Positions 27,314 to 38,383 are shown, counted from the stretch's first letter. The stretch is 64,000 bases of DNA from Hyphomicrobiales bacterium (GCA_900465665.1 UBJO01000077.1:1-64000); one strand, 5' to 3'. Numbers and translations: made by a program. Notes: generated by a model not told the origin, from the sequence alone.

Positions 27314-28675
27314 TCAGTCGACGAACTCGACGGTGACGCCGGGCTTGACCATCTTGGCCAACTCGGTGGCGTCCCAGTTGGTCAGGCGGATACAGCCGTG
27401 GCTCTGGGTGCGGCCGATCTTCGAGGGTTCCGGCGTGCCGTGAATGCCGTAGGTCGGCTTCGACAGCGCCATCCACACGGTGCCGACAGGGCCGTTCGGG
27501 CCTGGCGGGATGTTGAGGATCTTGTCGTTGGCGCCCTGCTGGAAGTTGATCTTCGGATTGTAGGTATAGCCCGGATTGAAGGCGACGCGCTCGACCGTGA
27601 CCGTGCCCGAAGGCGAGGGCGTGTCGGTGGAGCCGATCGAGGCCGGGTAGGCGGAGATCAGGTTGCCGGAGGCGTCATAGGCGAAGACCTGCTTCTTGCC
27701 CTTGTCGGCAATGATGCGGGCCACGCTGCCGGTCTTCACTTCACCTGGATTGACCACCTTGATGATGGTGCCGGGGACGGTGAAGTCGGCGCCTGCGTTC
27801 AGCTCCTTGAGGAAGCCTTCGTCCATGTGGAAGCGTTCGGCGAGCGCCTCGGTTACCGAGGTGAAGGCAAGCGACGTCATCTGCGACTTGTGGGCGTAGT
27901 CCTCGGGGATTTCGGCGACATAGGGGCCGGCCGCGTCTGCGGGCGTGATGGTGTAGCTCACGACAGGCAGGCCGCCGGACATGCGCAGCTGCTCAAGGAT
28001 CGCGTCCGTATTGTTCGGATCGAGCTTTTCGCCGGTCATCTGCTCATAGGCATAGACCGCCTTGGTGACGTTGGCGCCCATGTGGCCGTCGATGGCGCCA
28101 GGCGAAACGCCAGCGCGGTCGAGGAAGACCTGCAGCGCGACGATCTCGGACTTCGATTTGTTCTTCAGCGTGATGACGGGATCGGCCGGACGGGTCGGCT
28201 GGGTGACCTGCGGCTGCGGCTGGTCAGGATCGATCGACGCGTAGTCGCCGTCGTTCTGCGGGTAGGGCTGATCCAGCTGCTGGCGATCGATCGATGCATC
28301 GCGCGGGATCGCACCAGTGACCGCGCCACGCTCGGAATAACGTGTGTCGCCGTACTGGTCTTCGCTGTAATAGGGGTCGTTGTTGTAGACCTCTCGGCCG
28401 TATACACGGCGCGATGGCGGCGGCGGGTAGTAGCCGCGTGCGCGCGCTTCGGTGGCAATGATGTTGCCATAGCCATCGACCAGCACGCGGTTGCCGCTGC
28501 GATCGCGCGTGTAGCCGCTGCCTTCAGGCATGTAATCGAGGATCTCGCCGTTCGGCGTGACGAAGACGACGCTGCCCTGGCGGCGATATTGTTGCGCGGA
28601 CGCATCCTGAACCGCAGCCGACAAGGCCAGCACTATAACGGTCCCAGATAATGCCGATTTCAGAAAGCGATTCAC
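27314..28675 (-). CDS. L,D-transpeptidase (YkuD domain)
   Basis: Periplasmic cell-wall enzyme of about 453 residues that forms 3-3 cross-links or anchors proteins to peptidoglycan. After a signal peptide (NRFLKSALSGTVIVLALSAAVQDASA) come a Tyr/Pro-rich low-complexity region, a peptidoglycan-binding helical domain near 185–245 and a LysM-like stretch. The C-terminal YkuD domain carries the catalytic signature HGTPEPSKIG...SHGCIRLTNWD. The GTG start has AAGGA nine bases upstream; a longer frame would place 33 non-signal residues in front. Confidence 0.88.
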   Translation of the reverse strand: MNRFLKSALSGTVIVLALSAAVQDASAQQYRRQGSVVFVTPNGEILDYMPEGSGYTRDRSGNRVLVDGYGNIIATEARARGYYPPPPSRRVYGREVYNNDPYYSEDQYGDTRYSERGAVTGAIPRDASIDRQQLDQPYPQNDGDYASIDPDQPQPQVTQPTRPADPVITLKNKSKSEIVALQVFLDRAGVSPGAIDGHMGANVTKAVYAYEQMTGEKLDPNNTDAILEQLRMSGGLPVVSYTITPADAAGPYVAEIPEDYAHKSQMTSLAFTSVTEALAERFHMDEGFLKELNAGADFTVPGTIIKVVNPGEVKTGSVARIIADKGKKQVFAYDASGNLISAYPASIGSTDTPSPSGTVTVERVAFNPGYTYNPKINFQQGANDKILNIPPGPNGPVGTVWMALSKPTYGIHGTPEPSKIGRTQSHGCIRLTNWDATELAKMVKPGVTVEFVD

Positions 28676-28917
28676 GTCTTCGTATCCTTCAGTGACTTGG
28701 CGACACACACCCGCGAATTTTGACGCTAGTGTGGAATTTATGAAATCGTGCTGAACAAAAAATGAAAAAACCAATAAATTTCCCTTTACTCATAAACATT
28801 TGAGGGGGCCAGCTGGTTCCAATCAAAATCTCGTTGGCGGTGGCGACACCTTGGATTGACGAAACAGCGGGTGCCGCCTAACCCTACGGAAGTTCATTTT
28901 GAGGGGGAGATGGGATC

Positions 28918-29757
28918 ATGATGGAATTCGCCGCAGCGACCGGGCCGAAGCTGATGCTGGACGAGACGTCGCTGATGGATATCGGCGGCTGCGTGGTCGA
29001 GGGCATCGATATCGCGCCGAAGGAGGCCGTTCCCGATGACGGCGACGCGCGCATCTCGCATTCGGTGCAGGGTTTCCTGTTTACCTGCGGGCCTGATCAC
29101 ATCCGCCATCGCGAACCGATCCCCGGCCGGTCCGACGGCAAGGTGTTTCCGCTGCACGGCTCAGCCGCCGGCCATGCCGCCAAGGTGCTCTGGACCAAGT
29201 TCGAAAACGGCAATGCGGAATGCCGCGCCGATATCGATGTCGTCACCGTCGAGGGGCTGCCTGCCCGGATCGAGCGCCATTGGTTCATCGACGGCAAGAC
29301 CGGCGAGGCGCATCTGAAGGACAAGGTGGTCAACACCAGCGACCGGACCGTGCCGACGTTTCTGATGTATCATATGAACATCGGCGGCAAATGGTTCGAC
29401 GAGGGCACGCGGCTCGAAGGCGCGATGCTTGAGAATGGCGGCTTCCCCTGGCGTTTCGGCAAGGATGGCGGCGATATCTTCTGCGTGGAAGCGCCGGCGA
29501 CGCGCGATGGTCTCGCGGAAGTGCGGCTTGGGCCGATTGCCGCAGTCGGCGGCAAGACGCTGCGGGTGCGGGTGAAGGCCGATACGCTGCCGCATCTGCA
29601 GGTCTGGCGCAACCAGACAGCGCCGGCCGATGTGCTTGGCATCGAGCCGGTCTCGCACCGTTGGGTGCCGCGCGCGGAGCTTCAGGAAGCGGGCGAATTC
29701 AACATGCTCAAGCCCGGCGAAAGCCGCGAGTACGGGCTCAGCTTTGCTTTCGTTTGA
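28918..29757 (+). CDS. Aldose-1-epimerase-like protein (DUF4432 type)
   Basis: A 279-residue beta-rich protein resembling the galactose-mutarotase fold of the DUF4432 family. Visible features are a central FLMYHMNIGGKWFDEGTRLEG and the C-terminal HLQVWRNQTAPADVLGIEPVSHRWVPR, the typical position for a sugar-binding strand. Its sugar is unknown. GGGGGAGATGGGATC precedes two adjacent ATG codons (28918, 28921). The divergent upstream gene is the L,D-transpeptidase; the 242-base gap is AT-rich and presumably holds both promoters. Confidence 0.75.
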   Translation: MMEFAAATGPKLMLDETSLMDIGGCVVEGIDIAPKEAVPDDGDARISHSVQGFLFTCGPDHIRHREPIPGRSDGKVFPLHGSAAGHAAKVLWTKFENGNAECRADIDVVTVEGLPARIERHWFIDGKTGEAHLKDKVVNTSDRTVPTFLMYHMNIGGKWFDEGTRLEGAMLENGGFPWRFGKDGGDIFCVEAPATRDGLAEVRLGPIAAVGGKTLRVRVKADTLPHLQVWRNQTAPADVLGIEPVSHRWVPRAELQEAGEFNMLKPGESREYGLSFAFV

Positions 29758-29853
29758 CAGGCAATTCAACAGGCCGATTCAACCGTGTTGTGCGGTTGAC
29801 GGCATTGATCGGGCGGCGTAGTCATTCAGCCCATAATTTCAGGAGTATTTGCG

Positions 29854-30192
29854 ATGGACATCCGCCAGATCGACGACGAATATTCGGTTTCCGGCCAGAT
29901 CACGGTCGATGAGCTCGACGAGATCATGGCCATGGGCTTCAAGTCCATCGTCTGCCATCGTCCGGACCAGGAAAGCATGGACCAGACGCCGTTCGCCGAT
30001 ATCGCCGCGCGGGCCAAGGAGCTCGGTCTCGAGATCGCCCACGTTCCCGTCGGCCCCATGGGCGTGACGGAAGAGGCTGTCGCCGGCATGGTCGACGCGC
30101 TCGACGAATTCCCGCGCCCGATGCTCGGCTACTGCCGCTCCGGCGCACGCTCGACGGCGATCTACCAGAAGACCCATCACATCCGCACCTGA
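29854..30192 (+). CDS. TIGR01244/DUF442 family phosphatase-like protein
   Basis: A small protein of 112 residues that matches the DUF442 (Blh N-terminal, 'beta-lactamase hydrolase-like') domain, related to dual-specificity phosphatases. The P-loop is GYCRSGARS with the reactive cysteine near residue 92. Its spacing is CX4R rather than the CX5R of classical tyrosine phosphatases, as far as I recall the family norm. In sulfide-oxidising systems such domains accompany a persulfide dioxygenase; none is present here. It is followed by ridA. Confidence 0.78.
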   Translation: MDIRQIDDEYSVSGQITVDELDEIMAMGFKSIVCHRPDQESMDQTPFADIAARAKELGLEIAHVPVGPMGVTEEAVAGMVDALDEFPRPMLGYCRSGARSTAIYQKTHHIRT

Positions 30193-30268
30193 TCCAAGGC
30201 GCGGGCTGTAAAGTCCGGCGCTGCGCTTGCGTGCGGCGCCTCTTTCATATCATGACAAGGAGAATACC

Positions 30269-30610
30269 ATGAGCATCAAGCGTATCGACGTTGGCGCCCG
30301 CATGAGCGGCGCGGTCATCCACGGCAACACCGTTTACCTCGCCGGCCAGGTTGGCGAAGGCGCAACCGTGACCGACCAGTGCAAGGACGCGCTTGCCGAA
30401 GTCGATCGCCTGCTGGCCGCTGCCGGCTCCGACAAGTCGAGGATCCTGCAGACGCTGATCTACCTCTCCGACATCTCGGACTTCGCTGAAATGAACGCTG
30501 CTTGGGAAGCCTGGGTCGACCCGGCCAACACGCCGGCCCGCGCTACCAGCGAAGCCAAGCTGGCCGCTCCGAAGTACAAGGTCGAGTTCATCGTCACGGC
30601 TGCGATCTAA
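30269..30610 (+). CDS. RidA/YjgF family enamine/imine deaminase
   Basis: Small cytoplasmic RidA-type protein of 113 residues that hydrolyses reactive enamine/imine intermediates made by PLP enzymes. The key arginine is in NTPARATSEAKL, equivalent to Arg105 of E. coli RidA, and the core GNTVYLAGQVGEG is conserved. The start ATG has AAGGAG seven bases upstream. It ends before a two-hairpin repeat and a strong terminator, and is convergent with the TPP enzyme gene. Confidence 0.88.
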   Translation: MSIKRIDVGARMSGAVIHGNTVYLAGQVGEGATVTDQCKDALAEVDRLLAAAGSDKSRILQTLIYLSDISDFAEMNAAWEAWVDPANTPARATSEAKLAAPKYKVEFIVTAAI

Positions 30611-30611
30611 A

Positions 30612-30713
30612 GCATGTCGCGCAAAAGTGTGCAGCGGTTTTGCGGCACCGACATGCGATGAAAAGAAGCTCAAAGCGTGACAAGCGAATCCGGAGGATCG
30701 CGACACGCTTTGA
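30612..30713. repeat. Rhizobial two-hairpin intergenic repeat
   Basis: Two tandem hairpins. The first pairs GCATGTCG (30612–30619) and CGCAAAA (30620–30626) with TTTTGCG (30638–30644) and CGACATGC (30649–30656). The second pairs TCAAAGCGTG (30670–30679) with CACGCTTTGA (30704–30713). This sequence type recurs between genes in many Rhizobiaceae genomes as I recall; no coding potential is evident. Confidence 0.65.
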
Positions 30714-30738
30714 GATCGTCGCCATCGCGATTTGATAG

Positions 30739-30772
30739 GCCGGTGAGGAGTTCAGCTCCTCACCGGCTTTTT
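30739..30772 (+). terminator. Intrinsic terminator after ridA
   Basis: GCCGGTGAGGAG (30739–30750) pairs with CTCCTCACCGGC (30756–30767), followed by five T residues. The stop codon of the convergent TPP-enzyme gene lies inside the stem. Confidence 0.88.
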
Positions 30773-32417
30773 GTTTGCGCGATTTCCGAGAGCGTGCGCG
30801 TCGGCGTGATCGCCTCCGGGTCGAGCTTGATATCGATGATAGCGGGCAGGCCACTTTCGCGGGCGCGTTCGAAGGCGGGGGCGAAGTCCTCGGTCTTTTC
30901 CACCGTCTCGCCATGGCCGCCATAGGCGCGGGCAAGGGCCGCGAAATCGGGATTGGTGAGGCCGGTGCCGCTGACGCGGCCGGGATATTCGCGCTCCTGA
31001 TGCATGCGGATCGTGCCGTACATGCCGTTGTTGATCAGAAGCGTGATGAACGGCAGCTTGTAGCGGATGGCGGTGGCGAATTCCTGGCCATGCATGAGAA
31101 AGCAGCCGTCGCCGGCAAAGCAGATGACTTCACGATCCGGAAACAGCGCCTTGGCGGCAACGGCTGAGGGGACGCTGTAGCCCATGGAGCCCGATGTCGG
31201 GGCCGCCTGCGTGTTGAACTGCCGGAAGCGGTGATAGCGGTGCTGCCAAGTCGCATAATTGCCGGCGCCGTTGGTGAAGATCGTGTCCGGCCGCGTGTTC
31301 TCTTCGATCCACGCCATGATCGGGCCCATGTGGACGTCGCCCGGTCCAGTCTGCGGCGGTGTCGACCATGCGAGATAGGCTTGATGCATGCGCTCGGTGC
31401 GGTCGGCCCACCGCGCTTGCGTGGGGGCTTCGAGATCGGCAAGTGCTGCGACGAAGTCCTGCGGGCTCGCCGCGATGGCGAGATCCGGGCGATAGACACG
31501 GCCGAGTTCGGACGGGTCGGGATGGATGTGGACGAGTTGCTGCTGCGGGTAGGGGATATCGATCAGCGTATAGCCCGAAGACGGCATCTCCGACATGCGG
31601 CAGCCGAGCAGGATCAGCAGATCGCTCTCCTTGATCTCCCGCGCCAGCTCGGGATTGATGCCGACGCCGATATCGCCGGCATAGCCGGGATGCAGATGAT
31701 CGAACAGCATCTGGCGGCGGAAGGAGCAGCCGACCGGCAGCTTGAAGCGCTCCGCGAAGGTTCTGAAGTCGGCCACCGCATCGGCATCCCAGCGCGAGCC
31801 GCCGAGGATCACCATGGGGCGTTCGGCCTTCAGCAGGCGAAGATAGAAGTCGTCGACCTGGCTGCGGCCGGGGTGCGCTTCGACACGGGAATAGCGCCTG
31901 GCGCGGGGCGCCTCGACCATGTCGCGCAGCATGTCCTCTGGCAGCGACAACACGACGGGGCCGGGGCGGCCGGAAGTGGCGAGCGCGAAGGCGCGGGTGA
32001 CGAATTCGGGGATGCGGGCTGCGTCGTCGATCTCGCCCACCCACTTGGCGTATTCGGTCAGCGCCCGGCGGAACTCGACCTCCTGGAAGGCTTCGCGTTC
32101 GCGGGCGTCGCGCTGGACTTGGCCGATGAAGAGGATCATCGGGATCGAATCCTGTTTGGCGATGTGCAGTCCCGCGGTTGCGTTGGTGGCGCCGGGGCCG
32201 CGGGTGACCATGCAGATGCCGGGCTCGCCGGTGAGGCGGCCCCAGGTATCGGCCATCATCGCGGCGCCACCCTCCTGGCGGCAGACGATGACCTCGATGT
32301 CGCTGTCGTAAGCGCGTCGAGGACGGCGAGGAAACTCTCGCCGGGAACGCAGGAGAGGCGTTTCACCCCATTTGCCTTCAATGCCTCGACGATCAGTTCT
32401 CCGCCTGTCCGTTTCAT
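30760..32417 (-). pseudogene. Thiamine-pyrophosphate enzyme (acetolactate-synthase-like), frameshifted
   Basis: Would encode a TPP-dependent decarboxylase/synthase of about 552 residues. The natural start at 32417 (MKRTGGELIVEALKANGVKR) overlaps the CoA-transferase stop by four bases. It reads in frame to ...ESFLAVLDAL, then a single base is missing at about 32311 (CTTAC where CTTTAC is expected). Translation from this start ends 16 codons later. The remaining frame resumes YDSDIEVIVCRQEGGAAMM, carrying the catalytic glutamate of the HEQGA-type motif. The TPP-binding GDGCFLMHGQEFATA...NNGMYG motif is also intact. It is either a real one-base deletion or a sequencing error; the rest is undecayed. 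Substrate is unknown. Confidence 0.82.
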
Positions 32418-33610
32418 TTGTTCCCCTCCCATTGGATGAGTTCCGCGAGCACCTCCTCCTGGTGCTCTCCCAGTCTCGGACTGGGCCTTTCATAGCTGAG
32501 CGGCGTCCGCGAGAGGACAACCGGTGTGCGAACACCGGGAATGACGGTGCCGGCGCTATCCTCGAGATCAACGCGCAAGCCGCGCGCGATAATCTGCGGA
32601 TCGTTGAACATGTCCTCGATGGTGTTGATCGCGCCTGACGGCACGGCGTTCGCCTCGCAGGCGGAAAGAAGATCGGCCTTCGCCCACTTCAGCGTCTCGG
32701 TCGAGACCAGCCGTCTCACCTCGTCGCGATTGGCGACGCGGGCCTTGTTGGTGGCGAAGCGTTCGTCGTCGGCGATGCCAGGAAGATCGAGAATGCCGCA
32801 GAGCCGGCGGAACTGGCCGTCATTGCCGATGGCGAGGATGAGGTAGCCGTCTGCGGTGGGGACGACCTCGTAGGGCGAGATGTTGGGGTGGGCGTTGCCG
32901 AGGCGCGTCGGCGGGCGGCCGGATATGAGGTAGTTCATGTTCTGATTGGCGAGCACGGCCGACTGGACGTCGAGCAGCGCCATGTCGATCAGCTGGCCTT
33001 CGCCCGTCTTCAGCGCGTGGATGAGGGCTGCCTCGATCGCCGAGACCGCGTAGATGCCGGTGAAGATATCGGCGATGGCGACGCCCGCCTTCATCGGCTG
33101 TCCGTCGGGCTCGCCAGTGATCGACATGAAGCCGGACATGCCCTGGACGATGTAATCGTAGCCGGCGAGGCCTGCATACGGCCCCGTCTGGCCGAAGCCG
33201 GTGATCGAGCAATAGACGAGCTTCGGATTGATCTCGCGCAGGCTCTCGTAATCGAGCCCGTATTTGACTAGGCCGCCGAGCTTGAAGTTTTCGATGACGA
33301 CATCGGCGGTGGCGACCAGCCGGCGGACCAGCGCCTGGCCCTCTTCGCTGCGAAGATCGGCCGTTATCGAGCGCTTGCCGCGATTGGCGGCGTGGTAATA
33401 GGCGGCCGAGAGGTTTTCGCCATCGGCACCCTCGACGAAGGGGGGACCCCAGTGCCTCGTATCGTCGCCGCCATCGGGGTTTTCGACCTTGATCACGTCT
33501 GCGCCGAGATCGGCCAGCATCTGCCCCGCCCAGGGGCCGGCGAGCACGCGTGCGAGCTCGATGACACGAATGCCTGCGAGCGGCGCTTTGTTTGGCTGGG
33601 TCTGCGTCAT
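32414..33610 (-). CDS. CaiB/BaiF-type CoA-transferase
   Basis: Class III CoA-transferase of 398 residues that moves CoA between acyl groups. Motifs: GIRVIELARVLAGPWAGQMLADLGADVIKVENP at the N-terminus with the CoA-binding NRGKRSITADL. The aspartate of the QLIDMALLDV segment near 213 is downstream; the catalytic aspartate is normally in GYDYIVQGMSG-type context near 170, seen here. It overlaps the TPP-enzyme gene by ATGA, recalling the formyl-CoA transferase/oxalyl-CoA decarboxylase pairing, but I cannot name the acid. Confidence 0.87.
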   Translation of the reverse strand: MTQTQPNKAPLAGIRVIELARVLAGPWAGQMLADLGADVIKVENPDGGDDTRHWGPPFVEGADGENLSAAYYHAANRGKRSITADLRSEEGQALVRRLVATADVVIENFKLGGLVKYGLDYESLREINPKLVYCSITGFGQTGPYAGLAGYDYIVQGMSGFMSITGEPDGQPMKAGVAIADIFTGIYAVSAIEAALIHALKTGEGQLIDMALLDVQSAVLANQNMNYLISGRPPTRLGNAHPNISPYEVVPTADGYLILAIGNDGQFRRLCGILDLPGIADDERFATNKARVANRDEVRRLVSTETLKWAKADLLSACEANAVPSGAINTIEDMFNDPQIIARGLRVDLEDSAGTVIPGVRTPVVLSRTPLSYERPSPRLGEHQEEVLAELIQWEGNK

Positions 33611-33628
33611 GTTCCTCCCACGATCAGA

Positions 33629-34588
33629 TCAGGGTGCCCGCGTCTCCTCAGATGTATCGGATACGGGCTTGGATGCAAAGCGCCGCTCGCGCCAGATGAT
33701 ATAGAAGCCGGAGCCCATGATGATGAATATGCCCAGCCATTTCAGCGCATCCGGGAAATCGCCGAAAACCAGCCAGGCGAAGGCGGTGGCCGAGACGATC
33801 TCGAAATACTGCAGTGGGGCCAGCGTCGAGGCGGGCGCCGAGCGATAGGCATAGACGCCGAAGATGCCGGCGATCGCGGCCGAGACGCCGACGCCCAGCA
33901 GATAGAGCCAGGCACGGGTGTCCGGGATCACGGGATCGAGCACGTCGGAGCCGCTGCCCTGGCCGAGATAGAGCAGGATGGCGCAGATCAGCAGGCCCCA
34001 AAGACCCATGTGGAACTGCATGACCCACGGGTCCTCACGCTGCGCCAGCGCCCGGTTCATCATGGCGGAGATGGCGATGCAGACCGCGCTGACGACGGGC
34101 AGCAGCGCGACATAGCCGACTTCCTGGAAGCTCGGCTGGATGATGAGGATTGCCCCGAAGAAGCCGACGCCGCAGGCTGTATAACGCCGCCAGCCGATCT
34201 TTTCCTTGAGGAAGATGCTGCTCAGGATCGTCAGGATGATCGGCTCGACGAAGAAGATGGCGATGGCATCGGCGACCGCCATGTATTTCAGCGTGGTGAC
34301 GAAGGAGATCATCGAGACGGTGATGATGGCGCCGCGGATGGCGTGGAAGAAGCTCTGCTTCCAGGTGATGTCGGTGAGGTTGTGACGCCAGAGCACAATG
34401 GGCAGCATGCACAGCGCCTGCACGCCGAAGCGCGCCGCGGTGATCTGGGCGGACGGGACCGTAGTGATGGCAAGCTTGGAGAAAATGTCGATGATGGGCG
34501 ACAGTAGCACCGAGACGAACATCAGGATCAGTCCCAACATCACTTCCGATGGGGTGTTGCTGGTGCCGGGTGCCGCGTTGCTGCTCAT
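33629..34588 (-). CDS. DMT superfamily (EamA) transporter
   Basis: Inner-membrane exporter or permease of 319 residues with ten predicted helices in two EamA repeats (for example ITAARFGVQALCMLPIVLW in the first and LQYFEIVSATAFAWLVFGDFPDALKWLGIFIIMGSG in the second). Substrates in this superfamily include amino acids, nucleotides and drugs; none can be assigned. It lies 18 bases upstream of the CoA-transferase gene on the same strand and may be co-transcribed with it and the TPP enzyme. Confidence 0.85.
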   Translation of the reverse strand: MSSNAAPGTSNTPSEVMLGLILMFVSVLLSPIIDIFSKLAITTVPSAQITAARFGVQALCMLPIVLWRHNLTDITWKQSFFHAIRGAIITVSMISFVTTLKYMAVADAIAIFFVEPIILTILSSIFLKEKIGWRRYTACGVGFFGAILIIQPSFQEVGYVALLPVVSAVCIAISAMMNRALAQREDPWVMQFHMGLWGLLICAILLYLGQGSGSDVLDPVIPDTRAWLYLLGVGVSAAIAGIFGVYAYRSAPASTLAPLQYFEIVSATAFAWLVFGDFPDALKWLGIFIIMGSGFYIIWRERRFASKPVSDTSEETRAP

Positions 34589-34624
34589 GACGGAATTCTC
34601 TGATTTTGGGGTAGGGGAGCGGGA

Positions 34625-35563
34625 TCAGCCGTTCACGGGACGCGCGGTTGCCTGATCGCACCAATCGGCGAATGCCGATATGGGCGCGTCGGCGCCGATC
34701 TCGTTCAATGTCTCGTGGCGCATGTCCTGATATATCTCAGGGCTGATACGGGAGAAACCGTGGGTTTTCAAATGGTTTGACAGCCAGAGGATGGCTTTTC
34801 CATTCTCTGTCGCCGGGTCCTGGCCGCCGCCGACCAGGTGGATCGGCGTTTCGGTCGGCAGGCGGGCGAGATGTTCCTTCTGCGGCGCGCGGAAGGTGAG
34901 CTCGAAGAGGTCGAGCCAGAGCGAGACGGATGCGCCGAAGCCGCAGAGCGGATCGGCCACATACTTGTCGACTTCAGTGGGGTCGCGCGACAGCCAGTCG
35001 AAATCCGTGCGGCGGTTGGCGACCGATTTCGCCCAGGTGCCGAAGGTGAGCTTCGGCAACAGGTCGCTCGGGACGTCGGAGCCTTTCAGGGCGCGCTCGA
35101 TCAAGAGGATCGCCTGCGCGGCGCGGCCGGCGAGGCCGGGATTGAAGTTCGAGTTCCAAACGGCGACGGCATCGAATTTTCGCGGGTAGGTGACGGCTGC
35201 GTTGAGCGCGATCAGCCCGCCCATGGAGTGGCCGAAGAGAATGATCGGCAGGCCCGGATGCTCGGTCGCCGCCTCGTCGCGCATCGCCTCGATATCGTCG
35301 ATGACGTAGCTCGCACCGTCCCGCCTTGCGAAGCGGCCGATCGGCGCGTCCGGCGCGGTGGTCTCGCCGTGGCCGCGATGGTCGTGGGCGTAGACGTGAT
35401 AGCCGCGTGCGGCCATCGCTTGCGCAAAGCGCTGGTAGCGTTTCGAGTGCTCGGCCAGTCCATGGCTGATCAGCAAAATGCCTCGCTCAGTGCCTTCGGG
35501 CTGCTGATAGTGATAGGCCAGTGAAGCGCCCGCATGGTCGAGGCGCCGGGTATCTGCAAACAT
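34625..35563 (-). CDS. Alpha/beta hydrolase, monoacylglycerol-lipase-like
   Basis: Serine hydrolase of 312 residues, S33/lysophospholipase type. The nucleophile elbow is GHSMGG near residue 108, the oxyanion-hole segment is LLISHGLAEHSKRY near 33, and the aspartate–histidine pair is likely in LVGGGQDPATENGKA and MRHETLNE near the C-terminus. No signal peptide is seen, so it is cytoplasmic. The ATG has GGAGGA six bases before it. Monoacylglycerol or lysophospholipid is the plausible substrate. Confidence 0.85.
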   Translation of the reverse strand: MFADTRRLDHAGASLAYHYQQPEGTERGILLISHGLAEHSKRYQRFAQAMAARGYHVYAHDHRGHGETTAPDAPIGRFARRDGASYVIDDIEAMRDEAATEHPGLPIILFGHSMGGLIALNAAVTYPRKFDAVAVWNSNFNPGLAGRAAQAILLIERALKGSDVPSDLLPKLTFGTWAKSVANRRTDFDWLSRDPTEVDKYVADPLCGFGASVSLWLDLFELTFRAPQKEHLARLPTETPIHLVGGGQDPATENGKAILWLSNHLKTHGFSRISPEIYQDMRHETLNEIGADAPISAFADWCDQATARPVNG

Positions 35564-35717
35564 GATTTCCTCCGTGGCGGGAGAAGACCAGAACATCCGC
35601 CAAATGCAACAGGCGGGATAGGTTGTGCCGGAGATTTTCGCTTGGCGCGTTTTGCCGCTTGCCTGCCGATGCGTCGCGTGCTTTGATGTTCATGAATTGT
35701 TCCTTGTGGGGATGGGT

Positions 35718-36452
35718 ATGGGCAATCTCGGCTTTCGCGTCATCGCATTGTTCTTGCTGTCGATCATGGCCGGCTCCGCTTTTGCGCAGGAGGGCGGCGG
35801 GCGCACGCGCTTCATTCTCGCGGCCAGCTGGCAGCCGGCCTTCTGCCAGACCAACCAGCGCAAGGCCGAATGCGCCAGCCAGGGCAGCGACCGCTACGAC
35901 GCCAAGAATTTCTCGCTGCACGGGCTCTGGCCGATGCGCAAGGATTATTGCGGCGTTTCCGACGCTGATCGCTCCGCCGACAAGGATGGCGACTGGAAGG
36001 ACCTGCCGGAGGTGAAACTCTCGGCCGAGACGAAGGCATCGCTCGACAAGGTGATGCCCGGCACGCAATCGGCGCTCGAGCGGCATGAATGGATCAAGCA
36101 CGGCACCTGCACCGGCATGAGCGCCGACGCCTACTTCGCCGATGCCGTGCGGCTGATCGAAGACCTGAACGGATCCGCCGTCCAGGAGCTGTTCGCCGCC
36201 AATATCGGCAAGTCACTGACTGGAGACGCGATCAAGGCGGCGTTCGACAAGAGCTTCGGCCCGGGCGCCGGCGACCGGGTGAAGATGAGCTGCCGCCGCG
36301 CCGGCAACAGCCGCGTGATCAGCGAATTGACGATCGGTCTCTCCGCCGATGCGACGGACGGGAAGGGCAAGGATCTCGGCGATCTCATCCAGGGCGCGGG
36401 TCGGACCTCCTTCGGCTGCAACGAGGGGATCGTCGACGCGGCGGGTTTTTGA
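35718..36452 (+). CDS. Ribonuclease T2 family protein
   Basis: Exported endoribonuclease of about 244 residues. A signal peptide (NLGFRVIALFLLSIMAGSAFAQ) is followed by the two catalytic T2 signatures: FSLHGLWPM (CAS1) near residue 75 and ERHEWIKHGTC (CAS2) near 124, each with the active histidine. Cysteines for disulfides are present. It should degrade RNA in the periplasm. The ATG at 35718 has GGGGA five bases upstream; an ATG two codons earlier and a GTG at 35625 are alternatives. Confidence 0.9.
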   Translation: MGNLGFRVIALFLLSIMAGSAFAQEGGGRTRFILAASWQPAFCQTNQRKAECASQGSDRYDAKNFSLHGLWPMRKDYCGVSDADRSADKDGDWKDLPEVKLSAETKASLDKVMPGTQSALERHEWIKHGTCTGMSADAYFADAVRLIEDLNGSAVQELFAANIGKSLTGDAIKAAFDKSFGPGAGDRVKMSCRRAGNSRVISELTIGLSADATDGKGKDLGDLIQGAGRTSFGCNEGIVDAAGF

Positions 36453-36601
36453 GGCTTCGCACCGGGTGCTTCTGTGGCTGATGCTCGATCCGGCGTCCGG
36501 TTCTATGGAAAAGCGGCGTGTTTTTCGGTGCTGCGCGTTGCTCCCGGGCGCCAATTCGCCTACATAGCGGCAAACCAATTTCCCCCGGAGCAGAATTAGC
36601 G

Positions 36602-38251
<1,650 letters not shown>

Positions 38252-38280
38252 GCCTTCGCTCAGAAGAGAAACTTTAAGAA

Positions 38281-38306
38281 AAGCCCCGGTTCGCCGGGGC
38301 TTTTTT
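38281..38306 (+). terminator. Intrinsic terminator after ettA
   Basis: AAGCCCCGG (38281–38289) and CCGGGGCTT (38294–38302) form a stem with a TTCG tetraloop, followed by a T run to 38306. Confidence 0.92.
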
Positions 38307-38383
38307 GTGAGGAAAGATGTCGCGATTTGCGCAGGGAATTTCGTGAACCGATCGAAATCCCGCTTGCACGACCAAATCATTTC

